A stretch of 38,628 nt of DNA from Lentisphaeria bacterium UBA1791 (GCA_002314455.1 DCFZ01000007.1:1-38628), one strand, 5' to 3'; numbered from the stretch's first letter, positions 8,770 to 17,168 are shown. Numbers and translations: made by a program. The notes: a model not told the origin generated them from the letters alone.

Positions 8770-10758
8770 ATGAATTTGTCGGCTTTGGACTGGGGGATCG
8801 TGATCGTCTTTCTCGCGATGCTTTTCTTTTGCGTCTTTTACTTTAAACGTTACACGCGAAGCGTCAGCGACTTCATGGTCGCCAGCCGTCTTGCGGGTCC
8901 TTACATGCTGACGATCGCCCCCGGCATCATCAGCGGCATCGGCATGATCGCCACCGTCCAGGCGCACTACAACAACGGCTTTTCCTCCGGCTGGTGGAGC
9001 ACGCTGATGATGCCGGTCAGTCTGATGCTGACTCTTTTCGGCTTTGTCAACTACCGGCTGCGCCAGACCCGCGCGATGACGCTGTCGCAATTTCTCGAGG
9101 AGCGCTACAGCCGCAAATTCCGTATTTTCGCCGGCATCCTCTGCTGGGTGAGCGGCGTCCTCAATTTCGGCGTTTTCCCGATGGTTTCGGCAAATTGCTT
9201 CATCTATCTCCTCGGATTGCCGCAGAGTTTCAGTTTGTGCGGATTTACCATCCAAGTTTTTCCGCTGATGGTCTTTGCGTTGATCGCGCTGCCCTGCCTC
9301 ATCGCCTGTGTCGGCGGTCAGGTCGGGATCCTTTTCACCGGATTTTTCATGAACCTCATCTCCTTTGCCCTCTGCCTTATTTTCATGTACTTCATGCTCT
9401 ACCAATTCCACTGGGGCACGATCATCGAGGGGTTGCATCAGGTCGAGAACCCCGATACGCAGAGCCTGGTCAATCCTTTCAAGGCTTTTGACGCCGACGG
9501 CTTCAACATCTGGTACTTCGTCATTCTGATGAGCTTCAACTCCTACACCCGCGGCTGCTGGCAGGGCGGCGGCGGCTTCAACATGGCGGCGAAAACGCCG
9601 CACGACGCGCTGATGTCGGCGGTCATCAGCCGCTGGCGCACCTATGCGCAGAATCTGATGCTGATTTTGCTGCCGCTCGGCGCCTACGCGATGTTTCATT
9701 TGCCGCAGTTTGCCGAGATCGTCGCGCCGGTCAATGCGCAGCTTGCCGCGATCGGCGACAAGGCGATCGTCGATCAGGTGCGGATTCCGCTTCTGTTGAC
9801 GCGGATCCTGCCCGCGGGCATGTTCGGACTTTTCATCGTCATGCTCCTCGCCGGTACGATCTCCGGCGACGCAAGTTACGCCCACAGCTGGGGCACAATC
9901 CTCATTCAGGATATCATCATGCCCTTCCGCAAAAAGCCCTTCACCCCCAAGACCCATATGCTGTTATTGCGGCTCAGCATCCTCGGCGTCGGCATTTTCA
10001 GCTTCTTCTGGAGCGTCCTTTTCCCGCTCAAAGATTATATCAGCATGTACTTTTTGATCACCGGCGCAATCTATATGGGCGGCGCGGGCGCCGTCGTCAT
10101 CGGCGGATTGTACTGGAAACGCGGTTCCACTTATGCCGCGTGGACCGCGCTGATCGCCGGCACGATCGTCTGCTGCATCGGACTCGGGCTGCAGTCTTTC
10201 TGGTCCTACGCCTATCCGGCGTTGCACAAAATTTTCCCGAACTGGGCGTATCTGAGCGCCAACGCCGAGAAATTCCCGATTCCGGCATATCTTACCACCT
10301 TTACCGCGATGTGCATATCAATCGCAAGCTACATTCTCGTCTCGCTTCTTGGACCGAAGCATTTCCACAATATGGATAAACTTCTCCATCGCGGCGAATA
10401 CGCCTGCGGCGACACCGCCGCCCCTGTTCAAAAGCCCAAATTCACCTGGGCGCGCCTTTTCGGCGTCACCCCCGAACACAACCGCTTTGAACGCAATTTG
10501 ATGTACGCTTCCTTTACGATCACCATGGCGGACTGGATTCTTTTTGCCGTCGTCACCATCCTCGCCTTGACCATCAATCTTTCCGACGGCTTCTGGGAAG
10601 ACCTTGAATTCTGGCGCAAGATTCCGCTCTACGCCGTCCTCGGCACCGTCTGCACCATCTGGATCGTCGGCGGCGGCATCCGCGACGCATACCGTCTGGT
10701 CAAGGATCTGCGCAACTACAAGGAAGACAAAAGCGACGACGGTTTCGTGGAAGAGTAA
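8770..10758 (+). CDS. sodium:solute symporter (SSS family)
   Basis: A 662-residue polytopic membrane protein with about 14 hydrophobic segments, longer than many SSS members because of a C-terminal extension with additional helices after ~540. Typical features are the N-terminal helix followed by a SVSDFMVASRLAGPYM segment, LSQFLEERYSRKFRIFAG in the cytoplasmic loop, and the central LLAGTISGDASYAHSWGTILIQDI segment of the sodium-site helix. SSS proteins use the sodium gradient to import sugars, amino acids, sialic acid or other organic solutes. Being co-transcribed with the glycosidase at 7204 suggests a glycoside or sugar substrate. CAAGGAG precedes the ATG. The operon ends at the hairpin 10815-10849. 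Confidence 0.92.
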   Translation: MNLSALDWGIVIVFLAMLFFCVFYFKRYTRSVSDFMVASRLAGPYMLTIAPGIISGIGMIATVQAHYNNGFSSGWWSTLMMPVSLMLTLFGFVNYRLRQTRAMTLSQFLEERYSRKFRIFAGILCWVSGVLNFGVFPMVSANCFIYLLGLPQSFSLCGFTIQVFPLMVFALIALPCLIACVGGQVGILFTGFFMNLISFALCLIFMYFMLYQFHWGTIIEGLHQVENPDTQSLVNPFKAFDADGFNIWYFVILMSFNSYTRGCWQGGGGFNMAAKTPHDALMSAVISRWRTYAQNLMLILLPLGAYAMFHLPQFAEIVAPVNAQLAAIGDKAIVDQVRIPLLLTRILPAGMFGLFIVMLLAGTISGDASYAHSWGTILIQDIIMPFRKKPFTPKTHMLLLRLSILGVGIFSFFWSVLFPLKDYISMYFLITGAIYMGGAGAVVIGGLYWKRGSTYAAWTALIAGTIVCCIGLGLQSFWSYAYPALHKIFPNWAYLSANAEKFPIPAYLTTFTAMCISIASYILVSLLGPKHFHNMDKLLHRGEYACGDTAAPVQKPKFTWARLFGVTPEHNRFERNLMYASFTITMADWILFAVVTILALTINLSDGFWEDLEFWRKIPLYAVLGTVCTIWIVGGGIRDAYRLVKDLRNYKEDKSDDGFVEE

Positions 10759-10814
10759 CACCCCAAGAGCGTTCACGCCGTCCCGCACGGCAATGCCGCA
10801 AATGAGGGCAGAAA

Positions 10815-10849
10815 AAAAGAGCTGTTGCAGATTTTGCAACAGCTCTTTT
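10815..10849. terminator. bidirectional rho-independent terminator
   Basis: Perfect 15-bp inverted repeat (10815-10829 / 10835-10849) with a 5-base loop, flanked by A7 on one side and TTTT on the other. It serves both the SSS operon (+) and the rplU-purC operon (-), whose genes converge here. Confidence 0.9.
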
Positions 10850-10863
10850 GGAATCGGTACTTT

Positions 10864-11757
10864 TCAGAGCGATTTGCCGGTGAGCATCCGATAAGCTTCG
10901 AGATACTTTTCCGTCGTCTTTTTCGCCACTTCGGCGGGAAGCGCGGGACCGGGCGCACTTTTGTCCCAATCAAGCGTTTCCAAGTAATCGCGCACGTACT
11001 GCTTGTCGAGGCTAACCGGGCTCGTCCCGACCTGATACTGGTCGGCAAGCCAGAAGCGGCTCGAATCCGGCGTCAGCACTTCGTCGACGAGAATGATCTT
11101 GCCGTCAACTTCGCCGAACTCGAATTTCGTGTCGGCGACGATGATCCCGCGCGTCGCGGCATAGTCGCGCGCCGCCGAGTAAATGCCGAGCGCCATATCG
11201 CGCAACGTCGTCGCCTTGTCGAGACCGATGATCTCGGCGGTACGCTCAAAACTGATCGCTTCGTCGTGATCCCCGACCGCCGCTTTGGTCGACGGGGTGA
11301 AAAGCGGTTCGTCGAGCTTCGACGCCTGCTGGTAACCGGCGCGGAGTTTGATCCCCGAAACCGTACCGCATTTCTGATAATCTTTCCAGCCGCTGCCGAC
11401 GAGGTAGCCGCGGACGACGCACTCGATCGGGAGCACTTTCGCCTTGCGGACGATCATCGAACGCCCCTGCAAATCCTTCGCGTAGGGCGCGAGTTCCTTG
11501 CGCGTGGTGACGTCGGCGGAAATCAGGTGATTCGGCACGTTGTTGAGCAAGCCGAACCAGAAAAGCGAGATCTGCGTCAAGACTTCACCTTTACGCGGAA
11601 TGCCCGTCGGCAGAATGACGTCAAACGCACTCAAGCGGTCGGTCGCCACAAAGAGCAACGCATCGCCAAGATCGTAAACGTCGCGCACTTTGCCCTGATT
11701 GATGAGCGGCAACGGCAGATCCGTGCCGATCAGTGCGCCGTTGGCATCGTATTTCAT
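10864..11757 (-). CDS. purC: SAICAR synthase (phosphoribosylaminoimidazole-succinocarboxamide synthase)
   Basis: A 297-residue PurC, which ligates aspartate to CAIR with ATP in de novo purine synthesis. Seen motifs: QGKVRDVYDLGD (21-32), the ATP-binding loop, and ATDRLSAFDVILP (38-50). Also present are VVRGYLVGSGWKDYQKCG, EFGEVDGKIILVDEVLTPDSSRFW and the C-terminal LDKQYVRDYLETL. Length matches the longer eukaryote-like (ADE1-type, ~300 residues) class rather than the ~240-residue E. coli type. It starts five bases after the rplU stop with only a weak ribosome-binding site, so it likely depends on rplU translation. No other pur gene is nearby. Confidence 0.97.
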   Translation of the reverse strand: MKYDANGALIGTDLPLPLINQGKVRDVYDLGDALLFVATDRLSAFDVILPTGIPRKGEVLTQISLFWFGLLNNVPNHLISADVTTRKELAPYAKDLQGRSMIVRKAKVLPIECVVRGYLVGSGWKDYQKCGTVSGIKLRAGYQQASKLDEPLFTPSTKAAVGDHDEAISFERTAEIIGLDKATTLRDMALGIYSAARDYAATRGIIVADTKFEFGEVDGKIILVDEVLTPDSSRFWLADQYQVGTSPVSLDKQYVRDYLETLDWDKSAPGPALPAEVAKKTTEKYLEAYRMLTGKSL

Positions 11758-11762
11758 CGCGA

Positions 11763-12080
11763 TTAGCCCACGATCGCGCCGATCTCGACGCGGGTGAGAT
11801 TCTGACGATGACCGTGCGTGCGGCGATAGCCCTTGCGGCGCTTCATCTTGAAAACGACGATTTTCTTGGCGCGGAAATTGTCGAGGACTTTGCCGGAAAC
11901 TTTGGCGCCCTCGAGCATCGGAGTGCCGACGTTGAGCTTGTCAGCGCCCTCTTCGCCAATGGCGAGGACCTGATCGAAAGTGACTTCCGCACCGACTTCG
12001 AGGCCGAGCTTTTCGACTTCCACGACGTCGCCGGTTTTGACGGTCAACTGCTTGCCGCCGCATTTGATGATCGCGTACAT
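11763..12080 (-). CDS. rplU: 50S ribosomal protein L21
   Basis: A 105-residue L21, full length. Family hallmarks are MYAIIKCGGKQ at the start, the G-x-G-K-Q/DVVEVEKL beta barrel and the C-terminal RNA-binding KMKRRKGYRRTHGHRQNLTRVEI. AGGAG is placed eight bases before the ATG. A TTGCAA-17-TATATT promoter lies at 12136-12164, giving a leader of roughly 50 bases. In most bacteria rplU is followed by rpmA (L27) and often obgE; here purC follows instead and L27 is not in the window. Confidence 0.98.
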   Translation of the reverse strand: MYAIIKCGGKQLTVKTGDVVEVEKLGLEVGAEVTFDQVLAIGEEGADKLNVGTPMLEGAKVSGKVLDNFRAKKIVVFKMKRRKGYRRTHGHRQNLTRVEIGAIVG

Positions 12081-12135
12081 AATTTTTTCTCCTGTATGGT
12101 TGGTATTGCGTCTATCTCATAATAACAAGTTTAAT

Positions 12136-12164
12136 AATATACTACGCAAGACGTTGGATTGCAA
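12136..12164 (-). promoter_or_regulatory. sigma70-type promoter of rplU-purC
   Basis: Minus strand TTGCAA (12159-12164), 17-bp spacer, TATATT (12136-12141), about 56 bases upstream of the rplU ATG. Confidence 0.65.
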
Positions 12165-12214
12165 ATAAAAAACCGTTTTTTCCTTGTGAAAGCGCAGGAT
12201 TTTTCGGTCTCCGC

Positions 12215-12243
12215 TTGAAAAGAGGCCGTCGACAAGGTATAAT
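12215..12243 (+). promoter_or_regulatory. sigma70-type promoter of PP2C-oppF operon
   Basis: TTGAAA (12215-12220), 17-bp spacer and a perfect TATAAT (12238-12243). Predicted transcript start is near 12250, leaving a leader of about 27 bases before the ATG at 12277. Confidence 0.75.
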
Positions 12244-12276
12244 ATATAGAAGGATTATGGACAATACGGATTTCCG

Positions 12277-13029
12277 ATGGAGCAGACACTTTTTTTCGCC
12301 GCGGCGGGCGAGACCAATCGCGGCTTGGTAAGAGAATTCAACGAGGATGACTTTTCGCTCTTCAACGACGAAAAAGTCCTGGTTGCGACCGTCGCCGACG
12401 GCGTCAGCTGTCAGGGGCACGGCGCCGTTGCGAGCGGTCTTTGCTGTCAGGTGTGGCACGACGCCGCCAAAAGTTCCGCGGAAAAACTGGCGCAAAACGA
12501 TCACCTCGTCGACTCCTTTTTGCGCGACACGCTCGCGCTTGCCAATCAGAAAGTTTTAGACCACGATGCCAAGGAAAAGATCGCCGCCGAAACGACGGTG
12601 TGCGCGCTTTGTCTCACTGGAAATTGCGCCGGCATCATCCACGCCGGCGACAGCCGGGTCTACCGGTTGCGCAATGGGAAACTGCAGCTTTTGACCCAGG
12701 ATCACACGCTGGCGGAACGATATTTCCTCGAGCACGGCTGTTTCCCCGAAAACCGGGAAAAGTACGCGAGCATGATCTACCGCGCCGTCGGGGCGCGCCC
12801 GACGCTCGAGGGCGACGTCAAGCTCGAAACGCTCTTTCCCGGCGACCGTTTCCTGCTCTGCTCCGACGGACTCTACCGGCAGATGGATTTCGACGAGATC
12901 GAAGCGATCCTGCAAAACAACGATACGCCCCGGCGGGCGGTCGACCGCCTGATGCGCGCCGGATTGATCGGCGGCGCCGATGACAATCTGACGGCGGTCG
13001 CAGTCTACACGCAAAAGGAAAAATTTTAA
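12277..13029 (+). CDS. PP2C-type (PPM) protein phosphatase
   Basis: A 250-residue metal-dependent Ser/Thr phosphatase of the bacterial Stp/PrpC type, cytosolic with no membrane segment. PPM motifs are in order: RGLVREFNEDDF (15-26), VADGVSCQGHGAVAS (39-53, metal Asp41), IIHAGDSRVYRLRNGKLQLLTQDHT, FLLCSDGLYRQMD and the C-terminal GADDNLTAVAVY. The family reverses Ser/Thr kinase signalling, but no kinase is nearby. The start has no well-spaced Shine-Dalgarno: AAGGA at 12250-12254 is 22 bases away and instead lies beside an out-of-frame ATG at 12257. The in-frame stop at 12247 rules out a longer protein. Only two bases separate it from the OppF-like gene. Confidence 0.92.
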   Translation: MEQTLFFAAAGETNRGLVREFNEDDFSLFNDEKVLVATVADGVSCQGHGAVASGLCCQVWHDAAKSSAEKLAQNDHLVDSFLRDTLALANQKVLDHDAKEKIAAETTVCALCLTGNCAGIIHAGDSRVYRLRNGKLQLLTQDHTLAERYFLEHGCFPENREKYASMIYRAVGARPTLEGDVKLETLFPGDRFLLCSDGLYRQMDFDEIEAILQNNDTPRRAVDRLMRAGLIGGADDNLTAVAVYTQKEKF

Positions 13030-13031
13030 CG

Positions 13032-14000
13032 ATGGCACTGCTGGAAGTCAAAAACCTTTGCGTCGATTATCCCGTGCGCGGCGCTCTTTTCCGCAAAAAA
13101 CGCTTTTTGCACGCGGTGAACGACGTCTCGTTTTCGCTGGAGAAAGCGGAAACCCTCGGGCTCGTCGGCGAATCCGGATGCGGCAAAAGCACGCTCGGGC
13201 GGGCGCTGGTCGGGCTCGTCAAACCGGCTTCCGGCTCGATCCGACTTGAGGGATTGGAAATCGCGGGCGAAAAGCACCGCAAGAACCGCCGTTCGCTCTG
13301 CGGCAAATATCAGATGATCTTTCAGGATCCCTACGGCTCGCTCAATCCGCGCTTGACAATCTTTGAAACGCTCGACGAGATATTGCGCCTCGCCGAAAAA
13401 GAGTACAACAAAACGCAACGGCGCGAAATCGCCGCCAAATTGCTTGTGCGCGTCGGATTGAACGAGGAAGCGCTCGACCGCTATCCGCACCAGTTTTCCG
13501 GCGGTCAGCGTCAACGCATCGGGATCGCGAGAAGTTTGGCGGCACACCCCGCTTTCATCGTCGCGGACGAACCGGTTTCCGCCTTGGACGTCAGCGTTCA
13601 GGCGTCGATCGTCAATCTTTTGGACGACATCCGGCGCGAGACGGGGACAAGTTTCCTCTTTATCGCACACGACCTCGCCGTCGTCGAACACATTTCAAGT
13701 CGGATCCTCGTGATGTATCTCGGCAACGTGGTGGAAAGTGCAAATTCGCACGAATTGATCGCCGACTGCCGTCACCCCTACACCGAAGCGCTGATCTCGG
13801 CGATCCCGCGGGTCGATCGCGCCAAAGGCAAACGCATCGTATTGCAGGGCGACGTGCCCTCGCCGCTGGATCCCCCCAAGGGATGCGCGTTTCACCCGCG
13901 TTGCCCCTACGCGACGGAGCGTTGCCGCAACGAAAAGCCCGCGTTGACGGAAGTTTCCCCCGGTCACGCAGTCGCCTGTTTTTGTCCGTTGAAAAAGTAG
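13032..14000 (+). CDS. OppF/DppF-type ABC transporter ATPase
   Basis: A 322-residue ABC ATPase of the oligopeptide/dipeptide (Opp/Dpp/nickel) family. Seen are Walker A GESGCGKST (46-54), MIFQDPYGSLNPR with the Q-loop typical of OppF, the signature FSGGQRQRIGIARSLA, Walker B FIVADEPVSALDVS and H-loop FIAHDLAV. The C-terminal family extension has its cysteine cluster (CAFHPRCPYATERC). In characterised systems OppF pairs with OppD, two permeases and a binding protein; none is adjacent. It follows the PP2C gene by two bases, then the tRNA-Cys promoter. It is either an orphan subunit serving permeases elsewhere or a relict. Confidence 0.93.
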   Translation: MALLEVKNLCVDYPVRGALFRKKRFLHAVNDVSFSLEKAETLGLVGESGCGKSTLGRALVGLVKPASGSIRLEGLEIAGEKHRKNRRSLCGKYQMIFQDPYGSLNPRLTIFETLDEILRLAEKEYNKTQRREIAAKLLVRVGLNEEALDRYPHQFSGGQRQRIGIARSLAAHPAFIVADEPVSALDVSVQASIVNLLDDIRRETGTSFLFIAHDLAVVEHISSRILVMYLGNVVESANSHELIADCRHPYTEALISAIPRVDRAKGKRIVLQGDVPSPLDPPKGCAFHPRCPYATERCRNEKPALTEVSPGHAVACFCPLKK

Positions 14001-14050
14001 GCATTGCACCAAGTGCATCGTGTTTTTGCAAAAAAAGCATCACTTTTTGC

Positions 14051-14079
14051 TTGACAAAAAGCTGGAATGCACCTATATT
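14051..14079 (+). promoter_or_regulatory. promoter of tRNA-Cys
   Basis: Consensus TTGACA (14051-14056), 17-bp spacer, TATATT (14074-14079); the predicted start is about 13 bases before the mature tRNA 5' end. Confidence 0.85.
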
Positions 14080-14098
14080 AAAGACATCCTCTTTACGA

Positions 14099-14172
14099 GG
14101 CGTGGTAGCCAAACGGTTAGGCAGCGGTCTGCAAAATCGCGTAAACCGGTCCGACTCCGGTCCACGCCTCCA
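14099..14172 (+). tRNA. tRNA-Cys (GCA)
   Basis: Full cloverleaf. The acceptor stem pairs GGCGTGG (14099-14105) with CCACGCC (14162-14168). The D stem is GCC/GGC, the anticodon stem GCGGT/ATCGC carries loop CTGCAAA with anticodon GCA at 14131-14133, and the T stem is ACCGG/CCGGT. The discriminator base is T73 (14169), the identity element for cysteinyl-tRNA synthetase, and CCA is genome-encoded (14170-14172). A run of eight T follows immediately (14173-14180). It has its own promoter and is probably a single-gene transcript. Confidence 0.96.
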
Positions 14173-14423
14173 TTTTTTTTGTCTCAAGGCAAAAAATGCA
14201 AGGCTTCGCTTCATAGCGCAAAGCGCCAGCGCTCGCATAATATGGCAGTTTTTATTTTTACGAAACGTTAAGCTTGCAATGCGCCGCCGCGCAGGCATAA
14301 GGCTCACGTCAGACTTGTCAGACAATTTGAAGCGGTGTACTCTGCGAGCCGCTCATTGTGTATCGATAAAAAAAGGGCGGCCGCTTTTGCGTCCGCCCTT
14401 GGATGTTTCGCACACACCCGGAA
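14173..14423. other. non-coding gap after tRNA-Cys
   Basis: About 250 bases without a supportable gene. It starts with the T8 tract behind the tRNA and ends with the terminator of the acyl-ACP synthetase gene. The middle holds only short frames without a ribosome-binding site, and no repeat of the tRNA 3' end (attachment site) was seen. Confidence 0.5.
14368..14400 (-). terminator. rho-independent terminator of acyl-ACP synthetase gene
   Basis: 12-bp stem with one mismatch (14373-14384 / 14389-14400), TTTT loop, and on the minus strand a T-run read from 14374 to 14368. It lies 24 bases after the stop of the gene at 14424. Confidence 0.85.
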
Positions 14424-16706
14424 CTATTGCAGATTTTCCGCCATTTCCTTGAGTTTACGCAGATCGAGTTTGCCGCTGCCGAGCAACGGCAACGCTTCGA
14501 CGTAAACGAAATCGTCGCGCTTCGGCAGCCAGATGTTGGGCCAGTTGTAGGTGCGCAGATCTTCCAGAATGGCGTCGATGTCAAGGTCGGCGACCTTATA
14601 GAAAACGACCAGCCGTTCGCCTTTGCGGGCGTCGCTGCGGCCGGTGACGGCGACTTCGCGCTCCTCGCTGTGGCGGAACTTGACGATCGCGTCTTCGATT
14701 GCTTCGTGCGGCACCATTTCGCCGCCGATCTTGCTGAAGCGCGAAGCGCGCCCCGTGATGTAAATGTAGCCGTCTTCGTCGATCTTGGCGATGTCGCCGG
14801 TATCGTAGTAACGGTTCTGAATGACGCGCGCGGTCTGTTCGGGATTGTTGAGATAGCCTTTCATCACCGTACCCGCCTTGACCTGCATGCGACCGGGCTG
14901 ATGCGGGCCGAGTTCGACGCCGGTCTCGGGGTCGATGACGCGCACGTGGATGCCCGGCAACGGACAGCCGATGCTGCCGGGGTGACTGCTCCGGGTGCCG
15001 AGTTCGTAAATCGAGTTGTTGAAGTTGATCGTCACGATCGGCGACAATTCGGTGCAGCCGTAGCCCTCGATCACATAGTGACCGGTCAACTGATAATAGC
15101 GTTCTGCGAGGTCGGCGGGGAGTTTTTCCGCGCCGGTGATCACGAGGCGGAGCGACGCCAGCTGTTCGCTGGTGGCGCGGTGCAGATATTTCTGCAGGAA
15201 AGTCGGCGTCGCCGTCAGAACCGTCACGTGGTATTTTTCGATCGTCTTGATGATCTCGTCGGAAAGCAACGGACTCAAGTGATAGAAAACCGGCACCCCG
15301 ATCTGGCAGGGCAAGGCGAAAAGGATTGTGAATCCGTACGCGTGGAAAATCGGCAGATTGCCGCAGATGCAATCGTCGCCGCGCAACGTGACCATGCGCA
15401 GGAACGACCACAAGTCGCAATTGACGTTGCGGTGGGTCAGCATCACCGCCTTGGGCGTGCCGGTCGAACCGCTCGAAAAGAGCACGACCGCCTGACGGTG
15501 CATATTGTAACAGCTGAAAGGCGCAAGTTGCCGCACGAGGATGCGTCCGGGAATAAAGATCGCCCGCAAAATGGCGCGCAGTTTCACGCCAAAGGTGAAT
15601 CCGGGCGCGAGGTCTTCGAGCAACACCATACCGGGACGCACCTGCCACTTCAATTTATCGAGAAAGCGCTTGCTGGTGAAGATCGTCCGCACCCCCGCGC
15701 GTTCCGCGGATTCGAGCGCGACGCTCTCGCCCGCGCTGAAGTTGATGATCGCGGGCGTGCGGTCGGCGAGCAACACGCTCAACAAGACCGTCGTCGTCAG
15801 ACTGGAATTGGGCAACAATACGCCGACGTAACCATCTTCGCCGCGGTCGAGTTCGCGCACCGAATCGGTGAAGAGCAAGGTCTTGACCAGCATCGAGAAG
15901 TTACTGCACCACTTGCCGGTGACGACGTCGAAAAAGGTTTTCTGAAAAGGATGGTGCTTGGCGCGGCGCACAAATGCGGTATGCAACGGCATTTCGCCGG
16001 GTTGCGGACGGCGTTCGATGCTGGCGCCGAGTTCGGAAATGATCTGGCGCAACTGGAAAGGCGTCACCTTGCGGTTGACCGGATCGCCGATGGCGATGCT
16101 GAAATCAATCGGCAGCGTGCGCGGGAAAGCGAGACTCATCTTGCCGTTGCGGTACCCGAAAAGTCTGCCGTGCAACATCCCGATGCGGCAGGGCAGCACG
16201 ATGACTTCGGTATCGGTCGGCAACAGCGGTTCGATGCTGGTGCGGAAACGCATCAGATTGCCGTTGCCGGAGATCGCCCCCTCGGGCAGATAGCAGAGCA
16301 CTTCGCCGTGGCGCAGACGGTCGCGGATGCCGTTGAAAAAGTTCTTCAGCTCCTGCGGACGGCGGGGATTCGGCACCCGGATGACGCCGAGATACCAGAA
16401 AATAAAGCGCGTCGGCAAAAAGCTGATGATCTCGGCGCGCACCATAAAGCGCACGCGGCGCGGGCAGATCAACTGAACCAACAGCAAGTCGAGCAACGAA
16501 ATATGGTTGGAAACGATGAGGAGCGGTCCCGATTCCGGAATGTTGTCCAAGCCGAACTTGCGCAAGCGCACAAAAGTGTGCGTCAAAATAAACCCGATGA
16601 TGCGCAGCGTCCACACCCGGCACAGCAGGATAAAACCGACGACCAGCAGCGTAATGATCGTCGAAATGCTCGCGGTAGAAGTAATATAGTAAAGGAAATC
16701 TTTCAT
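14424..16706 (-). CDS. bifunctional acyltransferase / acyl-ACP synthetase (Aas-like)
   Basis: A 760-residue fusion. Residues 12-45 hold membrane segments. A PlsC-type acyltransferase domain follows, with the NHISLLD motif (His68, Asp73, HX4D) and YLPEGAIS. The C-terminal ~450 residues are an AMP-forming acyl-activating domain with LFSSGSTGTPKAVMLTHRN, YGCTELSPIV, YYDTGDIAKIDEDGYIYITGR and IGGEMV. E. coli Aas, with this layout, recycles lysophosphatidylethanolamine using acyl-ACP it makes itself; that role at the inner membrane is inferred. The open frame reaches 16826, but CAGGAG before the ATG at 16706 and the start of similarity fix the start. Confidence 0.9.
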   Translation of the reverse strand: MKDFLYYITSTASISTIITLLVVGFILLCRVWTLRIIGFILTHTFVRLRKFGLDNIPESGPLLIVSNHISLLDLLLVQLICPRRVRFMVRAEIISFLPTRFIFWYLGVIRVPNPRRPQELKNFFNGIRDRLRHGEVLCYLPEGAISGNGNLMRFRTSIEPLLPTDTEVIVLPCRIGMLHGRLFGYRNGKMSLAFPRTLPIDFSIAIGDPVNRKVTPFQLRQIISELGASIERRPQPGEMPLHTAFVRRAKHHPFQKTFFDVVTGKWCSNFSMLVKTLLFTDSVRELDRGEDGYVGVLLPNSSLTTTVLLSVLLADRTPAIINFSAGESVALESAERAGVRTIFTSKRFLDKLKWQVRPGMVLLEDLAPGFTFGVKLRAILRAIFIPGRILVRQLAPFSCYNMHRQAVVLFSSGSTGTPKAVMLTHRNVNCDLWSFLRMVTLRGDDCICGNLPIFHAYGFTILFALPCQIGVPVFYHLSPLLSDEIIKTIEKYHVTVLTATPTFLQKYLHRATSEQLASLRLVITGAEKLPADLAERYYQLTGHYVIEGYGCTELSPIVTINFNNSIYELGTRSSHPGSIGCPLPGIHVRVIDPETGVELGPHQPGRMQVKAGTVMKGYLNNPEQTARVIQNRYYDTGDIAKIDEDGYIYITGRASRFSKIGGEMVPHEAIEDAIVKFRHSEEREVAVTGRSDARKGERLVVFYKVADLDIDAILEDLRTYNWPNIWLPKRDDFVYVEALPLLGSGKLDLRKLKEMAENLQ

Positions 16707-16774
16707 AAGTCGCTCCTGAATCTTGATGTCGTAAGAAAAAAACGAATCCCGCTTGCACAGCGATCCGCTAATTA

Positions 16775-16803
16775 AAGATAACGCCACAAACGCAAAAATG
16801 CAA
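16775..16803 (-). promoter_or_regulatory. probable promoter of acyl-ACP synthetase gene
   Basis: Minus strand TTGCAT (16798-16803), 17-bp spacer, TATCTT (16775-16780), about 69 bases upstream of the ATG at 16706. Confidence 0.5.
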
Positions 16804-16853
16804 CTTTCTGACGCACAAAACTGCAAAAATCTGCGCTTTTTGACGTCTCGTGA

Positions 16854-16881
16854 TTGAAAAAAATCAAAAATGTGATATATT
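16854..16881 (+). promoter_or_regulatory. probable promoter of rpmF-plsX
   Basis: TTGAAA (16854-16859), 16-bp spacer, TATATT (16876-16881), about 78 bases before the rpmF ATG. Confidence 0.55.
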
Positions 16882-16958
16882 TAAAGGTTGTCATGCCGGA
16901 AAGAAACGCAATTTTTCTAGCTGGATCGCAAAAGCATTTCACATAAGGAGTAAAGAAA

Positions 16959-17138
16959 ATGGCTGTTCCGAAACGCAAAAGTTCCCGTATGCAGCGCCGT
17001 CAGCGCAAAGCCGCCAACCGCTATGAAGGCGTTCAGGCGACCTACTGCCCGAAGTGCCAGGCCCCGTTGGCGCCCCACCGCGTCTGCAAAGCCTGCGGCT
17101 ATTTTGACGGCGAGCAAGTCCTCAACGTCGAAGCGTAG
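16959..17138 (+). CDS. rpmF: 50S ribosomal protein L32
   Basis: A 59-residue L32: MAVPKRKSSRMQRRQRKAA at the start, then a zinc ribbon with four cysteines (Cys30, Cys33, Cys43, Cys46), so this is the zinc-binding form. AAGGAG precedes the ATG by about ten bases. It lies 30 bases before plsX, the classic rpmF-plsX arrangement that links ribosome and phospholipid synthesis. Confidence 0.98.
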   Translation: MAVPKRKSSRMQRRQRKAANRYEGVQATYCPKCQAPLAPHRVCKACGYFDGEQVLNVEA

Positions 17139-17168
17139 TCGCTTCGTCGCAAAAAAGACCGCGTTGCG

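Noticed and set aside
14173..14423. Possible integration site or small RNA behind tRNA-Cys
   Set aside because: No direct repeat of the tRNA 3' end, no integrase and no convincing RNA structure apart from the minus-strand terminator.
14403..16775. 790-codon open frame on the + strand
   Set aside because: Exactly antisense to the well-supported acyltransferase/acyl-ACP synthetase; Arg/Asp/Gln/His-rich with no domain, explained by codon bias.
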